DNA of 64,000 bases, from positions 1 through 64,000 of the forward strand of contig JABCRI010001165.1 in NCBI GenBank assembly GCA_015143295.1, read 5' to 3'. The translations under genes were made by a program, and so were the position numbers. Numbering within the stretch: the first letter of the stretch is position 1; each line of letters begins with the position of its first letter. This document shows, piece by piece, positions 23,238 through 32,627 of the stretch. Under the pieces are notes generated by a model. That model saw only the letters and a program-made list of their open reading frames with translations. It did not search any database and was not told the origin of the DNA. Source of the DNA: Tetracentron sinense. Lineage: Eukaryota > Streptophyta > Magnoliopsida > Trochodendrales > Trochodendraceae.

Positions 23238-23852
23238 ATTATGTTTTCTTATATTTGAGAATTTTTTATTTTGAGAGATTGCTGGGTAAGAAACAGAGTA
23301 AGGTGTGCGACTATATGTTATGCATGCCTAGAGTCAGGGTTAGATTTGTGTGGAGCTGTTGTATCCTGAAGGCATCGTGTCTGTCAACCCAGTGCATTTT
23401 TTAGGGCGCGAAATGTCTTAAAGAGAGCGACGTGATCCGCGCCTCACTTCACACTAGCAACCAATTTTCTAACTATTTTCAAATGCAGAAATTTCTGGAT
23501 TAAAGGTTGATGTTTTGTTCGTGTTCTTCAGACTGCCATTTTTTGTTGGATAGCAATTCTAGGTAATTTACCCCTATGGGAACAACACTGGAGAGGGAAG
23601 TGCCCAACTTATGAACCGAACAGTTTTAGGTAACTTTCATTTCAATGAATTTCTTATCGCAAATAATTCAGACAACACATTTCCTGTTCGGTCATGCTCG
23701 GGTAATTTTCATATAATTAATGAGTTTGGGCCAGGCCGTGGATAAGCCCAACAGAAACTCAACTTCAAGCCCAAACCAAACCTATGCGCTACACAGCCTA
23801 CTATACTCACGGCCTCCGTATTTTAACATGGGTTGGATCCGGGCCTAGGCTC

Positions 23853-24187
23853 CATGTCACATGTGTATGTTTAGTCCTACAACACCAGGGCTTTACTGGG
23901 CCATTGGTGTGGGAGTAGGCAATATTTGAATTGGCTAGTCACTTCGGTTGGCAAGTGCTCCATGATGGTATGAGAGCCAATCCAGGGACATCAGGAGTAT
24001 TGGATGGATTCATAGCGCGTAGGAAGCCAAAGGTGGATCCCCCTGACGTGGACGTCATGGATTTAGGTTGGGGAGCCTGTCACGTGTGTATGTTTAGTCC
24101 CACACCGGCTATGTACTGGACATTACTGGGCCATTGGTGTGGGAGTAGACAATATCTGAATTGGCTAGTCATTTCGGCTGGCAAGCG
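23853..24187 (+). repeat. Direct repeat pair of about 110 bp, 230 bp apart
   Basis: The words acatgtgtatgtttagtcc and tactgggccattggtgtggg, followed by ggctagtca and tggcaag, occur at about 23857-23953 and again at 24080-24187. The agtcccacac motif is common near plant LTR ends, so this may be a tandemly duplicated LTR fragment. The 116-codon frame covering it is not supported as a gene. Confidence 0.55.
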
Positions 24188-24349
24188 TTCCGTGACACCT
24201 AGCCTGAGCCATCTAAAGCCCTACGGTATATCATTACCACGGCATAGCATGCAGCATCCTCAATGCCCCACATTAGCGTAGCATATTCCCTCAAAAAGGA
24301 AAATAATCCTCTCTTCACGGTTCTGCAAGGAGGGTGTCTCATCACCCTT

Positions 24350-24725
24350 TTCTGTCCACTTGTCCTCTTTTAACTCCTTTTAACCGTGGTTAAGATTTAT
24401 TACCCTTAGGGTTCATATTTTCAATTAAAAAACCATGGTTAAAAAATTTAACTAGAGCTAACTATAGTTAAAAAGGACAATCGGTGAAAAAAGGGGGACG
24501 AGACACTGCTCCTTAGGGGCGGACAATAGCTCGTCCTAAAAAAATTACCATCGGGCATATGAGAACGGATCATAGTCATCATAGTCAATCGGGATTGAAC
24601 TCGGAGAGAGTTCAATCGCTCCCACAAGTGAACATGTGTCCCTTTCATTCTTATTAACTATGGTTAAGATTTATTAACCCTTAAGGTTCAACAATCTAAC
24701 CTTAAGGGTTAAAAGGGACATGTGT
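24350..24725. mobile_element. Two relics of the CTTAAC...GTTAAG foldback family
   Basis: At 24365-24480, arms gtggttaagatttatta and aactatagttaaaaagg are opposed. At 24655-24725, tatggttaagatttattaac faces aaccttaagggttaaaaggg. Both resemble the centres of the larger foldback elements listed elsewhere, but lack their conserved ends. Confidence 0.4.
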
Positions 24726-24878
24726 TGACCTGTTTAGTTTGATTGAACTGTCCCGAGTTCAATCATGATTGACTTTTATTCGATCTCGCAGATGGATGTT
24801 GCTATGGAACCCACCATTCCTATAAAGCAGATGAGCAGCACAGATAAAGCTTCTAAGATCACATTAGGGTTGAGACCA

Positions 24879-25104
24879 CTGAGCTTGAGAAACTTTTAGC
24901 CCAGTGGGCCCGTAAAACTCACTCGGATAAGCAATATTATTGAACCAGACAATGCAACAAGCGATGAAACCAGAGACCGCTAAAAGACCTAAACTATAAG
25001 ACAAGTAAGCATCTCTATCCCACATACAAGTGCGCGGCAAGCCCATGCAAAGGATTTGGTTAAGATATGCCAGATTCCACCAAGAATACAAATGAAACCT
25101 ACCG
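24879..25104 (-). pseudogene. psbC: Nuclear fragment of chloroplast psbC (photosystem II CP43)
   Basis: On the minus strand, one frame gives [20 protein letters not shown] and the next gives [19 protein letters not shown], then [17 protein letters not shown] and SQAQ. These match one continuous region of CP43, the chlorophyll-binding core antenna of photosystem II encoded in plastid DNA. The pieces are joined by a frameshift near 25015-25025, and several residues differ from the highly conserved plastid protein. The rest of psbC is absent, and both flanks are unrelated. This is an old plastid-to-nucleus insertion with no function expected. Confidence 0.85.
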
Positions 25105-25474
25105 TGCTCCTTGAGCTCGGGATTTTAGGTAGGCCCACCATGTTAAATGGGCCCCACCTGAAATCTTGTGCTCAGGGAGCACGGTCTCAGTGGTCTTGGC
25201 CCTAATGCGGTCTCAGTACGTGTTTACCCCTGGGTGCAATTGAACTCTCCAATTGTTCAATCGCAATCTAATAAGATCCAATCTCAAAACACAAATTTGA
25301 TGACATTATCCATTTATCCACGTTTCAGAACCTCATTGATCAATTATCTCAAACAATCCATTCATGCAAGCAATCTCTGTCCATCAGAGATTCTCCCTCA
25401 CAAACCCCAAACCCTAAAGACACAATCCCACCCCAATCAGATTGAGTCAGGCAGTACCTCAGGACGAATTAAAA

Positions 25475-25599
25475 ATGGCAGCAACCATGGCGACCACAAC
25501 CACCATTGCTGCCTTGGGAACTTCCTCCCTCTTCTTTCAGAGCATCGGATCTGAGCTCTCTCACTTCCCCACTGGTCCTGCTCTTTCCTCTCAGTTTTG
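25475..25599 (+). CDS. Possible orphan first exon encoding a plastid transit peptide
   Basis: An ATG in the context aaaaatggc opens a 41-codon stretch rich in Ala, Thr and Ser with few acidic residues (it starts MAATMATTTTIAAL). That composition is typical of plastid targeting peptides. It ends at a consensus splice donor, G|GTGAGTAA (25600-25607); without splicing it reaches TGA three bases later. I find no continuing exon downstream before 26.3 kb. It may be a gene fragment left by transposition, or a real gene whose other exons I cannot recognise. The identity of the protein is unknown. Confidence 0.35.
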
Positions 25600-26493
25600 G
25601 TGAGTAATACTGTACGTGATACATAATGGTTTGTGCACCCCGTGCGCATTTTAAAATGGCCCTCATTTGTGAGGAGATATCTGAGGGATTTTTGGTAACC
25701 AATATTAAGTTGCTCGCTGAAAGAACTACCAATTGGATTCTGCTCCAATTCGATAGGTGACAGGAACCCACAATTTGGTAGGCCCAATCTGGGAAATTAA
25801 AATAAGGGCAGCACATTGAGAGGCCACTCTGAGACCTTGAGGCCCAGCCCAAGATAAGAATAGGCTTGGCCATGGCTTCAGTGGGCTGGAGTCAGCATAG
25901 AATAAGATTGGGCCTGAAGTTGAGTTTGTGCTACCCTTGGTCCAGCTAGAGGACCTCGGCTAAGTCTGGTTTTGTTTGGTTTGGATTATCGGAACTAATT
26001 TAATGGCTTATAACCGTTTATACCGAAATTATGACAGAATAATAGTATTTTGTGTTTTATTTCCGCAGATTGTACTTATGTTTATTCAAAATTAAGAAGC
26101 CATTTCAAGCAGCAAGATTAAACAACTTTATAATGTACATATAATAGGTGCATTATTCATTCTATAATGATTATATAATATGTGCATTGTTCGTATAATT
26201 TAGAAAAATGTATATAATTGCATAATTAGAGCGGGCTTAGTGAGACCCGCCCCAGAAGGAAGAATGAGATTGATTCTCAGTAACAAAATTAAAATCTCAA
26301 ATGAATTTAGTGATCACCCCTAAGGTACTGTGGAGGTGGTTTATGCACCCAAGGGTGGAGCTAGGAATTTTTCATTGGGGGGCCAAATATATGTATAAAA
26401 AAAAAAATTATTTGAGGGTATGGAAATTGGGGTTCGGGGCGTAGCCCCTGAGAAAATTGGGGTAGTTTTTTTATTTTGAGATTTTTTTTTTCC

Positions 26494-26765
26494 CGGCAAT
26501 GCCTTTGAGGTCGCCACATGTCCCTATTAATACCCGTTAATTGTGGTTAAGATTCACCCACCTATCCTTGGTTTTTTTTTAAAATATCAAATTTCTTTTA
26601 GAACCCTAGTTTAAAATTCACTATCTCCTAAGGTTAAAATTATTTAAATATTTTTTTCTAAAACCAAGGATAAGTAGGTGAGCCCTAAGATTGGATGAAT
26701 TTTAACCATAGTTAAGGGGTGTCAATAGAGACATGTAGCAACCTCAGGGGCATAAGGGGACTCCA
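26494..26765. mobile_element. Foldback MITE, GCCACRTGTC family
   Basis: The left arm (tttgaggtcgccacatgtcc, then gtggttaagattcaccca) pairs with the right arm (gggtgtcaatagagacatgt, then caacctcaggggcat). The two arms of about 110 bp could fold into one long hairpin. The same arm sequence recurs at 29249-29565, 44232-44504 and 45441-45819. No protein is encoded. Confidence 0.65.
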
Positions 26766-26846
26766 TTGGGGGGCCCACTATATATATGACAAAAAAAATT
26801 TGGGGGGGGGGGGGGGGGCAAGTACACTAGAAAAAAAAAATTAATT

Positions 26847-27031
26847 GAGGGGCCCACTATTCATACTACACCAATAAGGTTTTACAAAAAATCCGCCCCC
26901 CCGGGGGCACGGGTGGATACCAGGCCTCTAGGATACAAAATGAGGGGCCCACTGTTCATACTACACCAATAAGGTTTTACAAAAAATCCGCCCCCCACGC
27001 GGGGCGGATACCAGGCCTCTAGGATACAAAA
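26847..27031 (+). repeat. 95-bp tandem duplication after a poly-G run
   Basis: Two copies begin gaggggcccact at 26847 and 26942 and share cataccccaa-type spacers, caataaggttttacaaaaaa and accaggcctctaggatacaa. A G run of about 16 bases lies at about 26802-26818. This is non-coding, probably the edge of an old transposon. Confidence 0.75.
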
Positions 27032-27039
27032 TGATAAGG

Positions 27040-29239
27040 TGAGGATCTCATCATGCATGAGATTTACGTTTTGAGATCGTTGTCCTTAATTCCTTCGTGA
27101 AACAATGGAAGCATTATTTCTTATTTTATTAATAACATGAGAATAGTAAAAATTGTACATAACTTTGGGGTAAATGCTGAAAAACATGTACAATGAATAG
27201 GAGCAATATAATGGTCATATCATATTCATAGCTGATATTACCTTCCATCGCCTCTATATCTACGAAAATGGGTGATTCCAATAAAAGAAAAATGAAAAAT
27301 AAAGAGGGGATTGAATGTAACAAAGGAAAACTAAAAAAGAAAGAGGAAAAAAAGAAAAAGCAAAAGAAAAAGAAAAGAGAGAGTTGAAACCAACGTTTAA
27401 AGACTATGGAGATTTGCCAAAGGAAATGAAAAATAAAAAAAGATTCGTTGGGGAAAGTGAATTAAAGAATGATTGATATTCAATTCAGGGAGTGAAATCC
27501 CCGGAGGAGTAAGGTGCCCTTGTTTGTTGAGGAGGGAAGCTCGTCTTACTTTTGAATTGGGGTTATTTATAATGGAACCTTACCCCCTGCCGCTTGCGCC
27601 TTGGTGGGGGCTGTATTCGGAGCGAGTTGGACCAAGGTTGGGCTTGACTCAAGCTCGGCTTGAATACAATATCTTGGCTAGAGCTCAAATTGATTCAAGC
27701 TCGGGCTTGAGCTTGGTTTGACTAATTAAAAACTTATTTTAAAATAATAATATAATATTATTATTATTATTATAAATAATATAAATTATTATTTTATATA
27801 TAGTATTCAAGCTCTAAGCTGAATTGAGCCTTAATCGTTCATGTTCGAAAAAATAGCTCGACTTGGCTTGGCCTGGCTCGGCTCAATGGAGTCAAATATT
27901 CAAACTTGAACTTCGACTCCATTAAGCCCAGACTTCGAGCAGGCTCGGCTTAGATATACCCATACTCTTAGGTAGACGGCTAAACAAATACAAATATTAT
28001 TTGTATTTGAATATGTTTACTCGGATAATTATCCGAATAGGTATCTGGCAAAGCGAATTCAAATAATAATTTTACTATCCGTTATAATTAAATATGAATT
28101 CATATATTGATATCGATTCTATAAATATCTAACTAATTATATGATATATAATTTATATATAACAAAAATAAAATAACCTCATAAATATGTACTTTATATA
28201 ATTTAAAACATTAAATTATTATTTTTAATATAGATAAAAATAAAATATTAAATTATAATTTTTAAATAAAATTTAGATATTGTTACATTTCTTTAGATAT
28301 TAATTAGTATTTTAATTTTTCTAAAAATAATTGTTTAATTTGAATATTTTAATTGGAGTCCGATATGAACATCATATTTTACTATCCGTTAGATATTCTG
28401 AATGGATATACCATCATCCACTCTCTCGCTTCATCACTCACCACTTTTTGATTAAAAAAAAAAGTGCAAATTCTATTATTAGGCATCTCCTACTAAAACT
28501 AAGATATGATAAAGCAAAGATACGTGATTTTTTTTCTTTTTAGAAGTAAATACAAGTGTTGATTTTTGAATGAGAGTAAGGAATGCCGGAATACACACGC
28601 TACTGACTTAAAAAACCACTTAGGGCAATTGAGATATATTTTGGGGTAGTAAAATCCAATCCAGGATGGTATATGGATTGCAGTTTGCACTCACTTATTG
28701 GAGTTCGACTTTTTGGAAGAAAGCCACGGTATACTATGCAATCGATCATATATAGGCTAGCATTATTGTATGGTTGACAGGTGTCAAGATATTTAATATA
28801 CCACGTGGCTTGATGGTTATTTACTTTGATAATTTGGTATTGGTGCCATGTTTTTAACCTTTTTAATTAAGGTGTTCCTTTGTGCTCTGAAATTTAAATC
28901 TAAATTGATTAATTTTCCTTACTTCAAATTGCAACCCCATAAGTATGAGTGAGGGCCCGTACTTTATGAAGTGCTCCTTCTTTCTCTTATTAGGATTCTA
29001 ATTTCGAGATCAAAAGGTATGGTTCACCATGTTTTAGGAGTATATCATTAACGTTTAAAAATTTAAATTTTAAACTGAAAGTGCCTATTATTATGATAAT
29101 TTTCGATGTTCTAATCATCATGATAAGATGCTTCATTCTATGTACTGCTATCCCACGGATGGTCGTCGTCTTGCAATCATCTTTAGCCATTCCTGCTTTT
29201 GTTTCTGTTTCTGAAATTTTCTTACACTAATTACCACAT
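27040..29239. other. Intergenic, with a GCTCGGCTTGA-rich relic at 27590-27970
   Basis: No gene is evident. A patch at about 27590-27970 is saturated with gctcggcttga-like words on both strands around an AT-rich core. It resembles the hAT MITE at 43089-43597 but lacks readable ends. The rest is AT-rich and featureless. Confidence 0.4.
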
Positions 29240-29248
29240 TTAAGATAC

Positions 29249-29565
29249 GGAGTCAAATTCTCTACGGCAAATCCGGTTATCACCCCTAGAGTTCGCCACG
29301 TGTCTCCTTTGACACCCCTTAACCGTGGGTAAGGTTCACCCACCTCTAGGATTCACCTATCCATTTTTGTTATTTTTTTAAAATATTAATTCTAAAAATA
29401 GTTTTTTAATTTTAAAAAAAAAATTAATATTTAAAATAAAAAACCAAAAATGGGTGGGTGAACCTTACCCATGGTTAAGGGGTGTCAAAGGAGACACACT
29501 GGTGACCTCTAGGGGTGATAACAAGATTTGCCAAATCCGGTGATCACCGGAGATGATTTGGCTCC
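29249..29565. mobile_element. Foldback MITE with 9-bp target duplication TTAAGATAC
   Basis: It starts ggagtcaaattctctacgg and ends gatgatttggctcc, and is flanked by the exact 9-mer ttaagatac (29240-29248 and 29566-29574). The arms (ccacgtgtctcctttgacac, gtaaggttcaccc) are inverted across an AT-rich centre at about 29400, so the whole 317 bp can fold on itself. A 9-bp duplication suggests Mutator-type mobilisation. It is closely related to 45441-45819. Confidence 0.8.
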
Positions 29566-29941
29566 TTAAGATACATGTGTTTATTTTCTCGGAAGACGTA
29601 GCGACTCAGCTAGCAGATTCACCCTTCTTGTGAAAAAAATTTCAGATGAACTACATAAAAATAGCTAACTCTTTTTTCATACAAATGGAGAATTGGCTGT
29701 TTAAAGATTATTTAGACCTAGCATTAGATTGGCGACTTGGGATCCAACAGTGGTTGGTGCCGCCAGCACTATGTGTGAACGTCAAGCGATTATAAAGCAT
29801 TTTTGTGCATTCCAATCAAATATTTGATAGTATACATAAATTTTAGTTGACATGCAGAGAGATATGTCATGCAATAATCTTCTCAGCCAAAAAACAAAGA
29901 AAGTAAAAAGTCTTCTCACCTGATACTGGGCAGGTAAGAAA

Positions 29942-30231
29942 GGACTTGGATTGGATTGTCTCTGGCGAACAGAAAGCCCTGTCTCGGGTAATCAAATAAG
30001 GGATAAGCTGTGAAGAAGTCAAAATCATGAGCCTCATGATTTTGATTTCTCCACACACTACATGACACATAATGATAAAATGGTGAGATAAAAGGGGGAG
30101 ATATCACGTGGGGAGAAGTCCAAATCAAGGTGAGAAAATGTTTTGACTTCTCTCCTTTTTTATCCCCACATGTCCCCTATTATATGGTTGCCCGAGAGAG
30201 CTTTTGGCTTCGCTAGAGACAATCTAAGGCC
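29942..30231. mobile_element. Mutator-like foldback MITE, copy 1 of an adjacent pair
   Basis: The 290-bp body is flanked by the exact 9-mer ggtaagaaa (29933-29941 and 30232-30240). The ends ggacttggattggattgtct and (other strand) ggccttagattgtctctagc are inverted. The interior has a palindrome aaaatcatgagcctcatgattttg split around 30035. There is no coding capacity. It is the same family as the next element and as 4923-5198. Confidence 0.85.
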
Positions 30232-30262
30232 GGTAAGAAAATACAAATGATAATAATTTTAC

Positions 30263-30544
30263 GGTCTTGGATTGTCTCTCGCGAAGCCAGAAAAGGCTTG
30301 TCTTAGGATTCCATAGAATAGGTGATAAGTGGTGCAGAAGTCAAAATCATGGGGCCCATGATTTTGCTTCTCCACTCATAATAAGACATGTGGTGATAAG
30401 TGTGAGAATAAGAGGGAGAGATATTAAATGGGGAGAAGTCAAAATTATAAGGAGAAAATGAAATGACTTCTCCCCATTTCTATGCCAACTGTCGCACAAT
30501 GTATGGAACCCGCCCTTTCTAGTTTTGCCAGACAATCCAAAGCC
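30263..30544. mobile_element. Mutator-like foldback MITE, copy 2 of an adjacent pair
   Basis: The 282-bp body starts ggtcttggattgtctctcgc and ends gacaatccaaagcc. It is flanked by taattttac (30254-30262) and ttattttac (30545-30553), 8 of 9 identical. A near-perfect palindrome caaaatcat-gggg-cccatgattttg sits at about 30343-30368. It lies only 31 bp from copy 1 but has its own target duplication, so it inserted independently. Confidence 0.75.
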
Positions 30545-30649
30545 TTATTTTACACATGGTGGCTGACGTGGGACCAAAAAGATCCTACACGTCTACCAGA
30601 CTACCACCTTATTATTCTGCCTTTATTTGAGAATGAGATTTGGTCATTC

Positions 30650-31109
30650 AACAAGACGACACTATCCCTTGTAACACTTCTTTACTATGGTTAAGATTCA
30701 CTAACCCGTTCAACTATGTAACTTTAGTTAAAAAAAATATATATATTTAGAAAATCTAATCATAAGAGTTTTAAATTTTGTAAACAGAGTTTAAAAGGGC
30801 AGTTAAAGGCTTATGCGAGTGAGGCTAGACGGTTTTGGTATGGCGAGGGCCAGACCAAATCCGTTCTCCTTTATTTGAAGGGCAGTGTTAGTGCGGCAGC
30901 GCCTCTGTCCTTCAATCGAGGATTTGCCATGTTTGTTTTATTTCTCTAAAATAAAGTACGAAAATACTTACATACCCGTGGTTCTCATTTTGTAACAATC
31001 CTCATTGGTGCACTCTTCGATTTTAAATACTCACCTACTGTGGTTAAGATTCATTCACCCTTAAGATTAAGCAATTCAATTATGGTTTTTTTTTTTAAAA
31101 AAAAAAAAC
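30650..31109. mobile_element. Foldback-family relics; the right one is split by the Tat element
   Basis: At 30670-30790, tatggttaagattcac faces aaaagggcagttaaag. At 31030-31090, gtggttaagattcattcacc is the left arm of a further copy. The opposing arm (ggattaaaggggtgttaaaagggacac) lies at about 42888-42920, on the far side of the Tat retrotransposon, which therefore inserted into this MITE. Confidence 0.5.
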
Positions 31110-31114
31110 AAAAG

Positions 31115-32012
31115 TGTGTGGGGAAAAAATACCGGAAGGACACGCGTCAGCAACAACTCCTCTCACGCTCTGATTTACTGGTAGAAGGTTGGAGCGGAGG
31201 GTGTGGCACCCTGACCTGTACTCCGATGATAAAGTCAGTAAGAGTAGAAGATGATGAACAGTAAGCGCTAGAACAGTCACTGAAAAATACGCAAGGCACT
31301 AGATGCACTGAACACGTATTCTCGGATCTGGGTTAATGAACAAGTGTCCTGTGCACTAAAAATCACGGGGTTTTTATAGGGCAAGGTTGATATGGCCATC
31401 GATGACCATGGATGGCCATAGGTGTCCATACCACGTGTCTTTGCACTCATTGCCAAATATCTTAGACATATCTGCCGCCGGTTGCATTACACGTGAGAGC
31501 CTCCTATAAGTCCAATCGGACGGGATCGGATGGTACGCAGAAGTGACCAGCATTAAATGCCAAGACAGTGCTTTCGGCACGAAACGGCGTGTTCGGCACG
31601 CCTGTCGGAATTATGGATCGCCTCCTGATCACTTCCTCCTACGAGTCGGTCTCGTTGTTGACTCAAGCTCGGTTACGGCGTAGATGCCTTAAAATACAGC
31701 AAGACATCGTTGTCGGTGAGACAACGGACTCATTGTTCGCGTAACGACAACGACGTTGTCAAGAGCACAACGTTCACGTTGTGCTTTAGACAACGAGTAC
31801 GTTGTCAAAGCCACAACGGAAACGTTGTTCTGCGAGAGAACAAAGACGTCGTAAGGCGCGCAACGGGATTGTTGTGCATCAGACAACGTGTGACCCCTAT
31901 ATTTTAAGCACGTGACCCCAACTCGTGTCCACGTGTCACTTTCGTGAACAAAACGACAAAAACGAGCTCGTCTTCAAACGCTGAGTTGATTTTACGAATT
32001 TTATCCGTTACA
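31115..32012 (-). repeat. 3' LTR of the Tat element (898 bp)
   Basis: It ends (sense) in CCCCACACA and starts TGTAACGG. A minus-strand TATA box (cctataaaaacc, about 31370-31381) is in the expected place for LTR transcription. Positions 31700-31895 hold about eleven copies of CGTTGT or its complement ACAACG. Open frames on both strands here (for example 31689-31907) are artefacts of that repetition. Confidence 0.95.
31700..31895. promoter_or_regulatory. Cluster of CGTTGT/ACAACG words in the LTR U3 region
   Basis: About eleven occurrences in both orientations fall within 195 bp, upstream (in sense) of the TATA box at 31370-31381. The same cluster is present in the other LTR at 42543-42737. Several contain AACGG, the core of plant MYB3R/MSA and related MYB sites. 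A regulatory role is inference from position and density only. Confidence 0.45.
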
Positions 32013-32024
32013 ATTTGCCCCTTT
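32013..32024 (-). other. Polypurine tract of the Tat element
   Basis: On the minus strand the sequence AAAGGGGCAAAT directly precedes the 3' LTR start TGTAACGG. This is the expected site of plus-strand priming. Confidence 0.75.
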
Positions 32025-32350
32025 ATGATGCTTGGAACGTAGTTCGAAGCGTCATAAACGGACAAAAAGATCATACCTGGTACTGCTCCGGAAGACGGAA
32101 CGTTGCGTGCTTTAAACGCTCGCTGAGAAGGTCGACCGTTCACGCCAACTGGTTACGCGTGCGAACCGTCACGTCTATTTAATGCGGACAGGCTGTCATC
32201 ATCACCGATTTGAATTTCAAACGCTTTAATAACTCTGACGGTTACTCTCTTTTGGTGAAAAGACGATCTTGCCACTGTTCTCATTTCCGTTGATACAGGT
32301 GTACGGCTCAGATGAAGGGTAGTGGTGTACTTTCACAAACCTGAGATGCT

Positions 32351-32627
32351 TATAAAATCCCATCGAATCCTCCTTCTCTTTCACCCTGTTTCTTCAAGCA
32401 CTGTTACTCTGCCGAATTCTCTTCTCAACCGAAAGTTCATCTTCCTCAAGCTTTCAACAATCTCTCTGAGTTGTCTTCGGTTCGGTACGCTCTTCACCCT
32501 TTCTCTTGTTATTTCTTACTGTTTCTCCCTTTCTCTCTTCTCTGGTTCTTGGGGTGACTCTGCTCTGTGCACACTCCACTGCTCTGTTCACTGCTCTTGT
32601 CCCTCTTCTCTGTTTCTTCCAATCACC
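32351..32627 (+). promoter_or_regulatory. Promoter and leader of the antisense gene in the Tat element
   Basis: A TATA box, tataaaat, lies at 32351-32358. It is followed by about 250 bp of pyrimidine-rich leader (ctccttctctttcaccctg and similar) with no ATG in good context until accATGg at 32628. Upstream, 32013-32350 separates it from the 3' LTR. The arrangement lets a plus-strand transcript run against the retroelement's own pol transcript. Confidence 0.5.

Larger units (their letters stand above)
17256..23587 (+). mobile_element. Ty1/copia LTR retrotransposon, decayed
   Basis: Two LTRs start tgttatacctttg and end gggaacaaca. The whole element is flanked by a perfect 5-bp duplication ctgga (17251-17255 and 23588-23592). 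A copia-style polypurine tract (tcaagtggggga) lies immediately before the right LTR, giving plus orientation. The interior holds broken integrase, reverse transcriptase and RNase H sequence of copia type. The right LTR was later invaded by a MITE. No clear tRNA primer site follows the left LTR. The element is dead, with many in-frame stops. Confidence 0.9.
22019..23587 (+). repeat. 3' LTR of the copia element, interrupted by an insertion
   Basis: Positions 22019-22263 and 23238-23587 align with the two parts of the 599-bp left LTR. The about 970 bp between them is foreign. The LTR parts differ from the left copy at scattered positions, consistent with an old insertion. Confidence 0.9.

Noticed and set aside
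23931-24281. 116-codon frame
   Set aside because: It covers a direct-repeat pair with LTR-like words and has no motif.
31689-31907. 65-codon frames on both strands in the LTR (and again at 42531-42749)
   Set aside because: Both are by-products of the palindromic CGTTGT/ACAACG cluster and are in non-coding U3.
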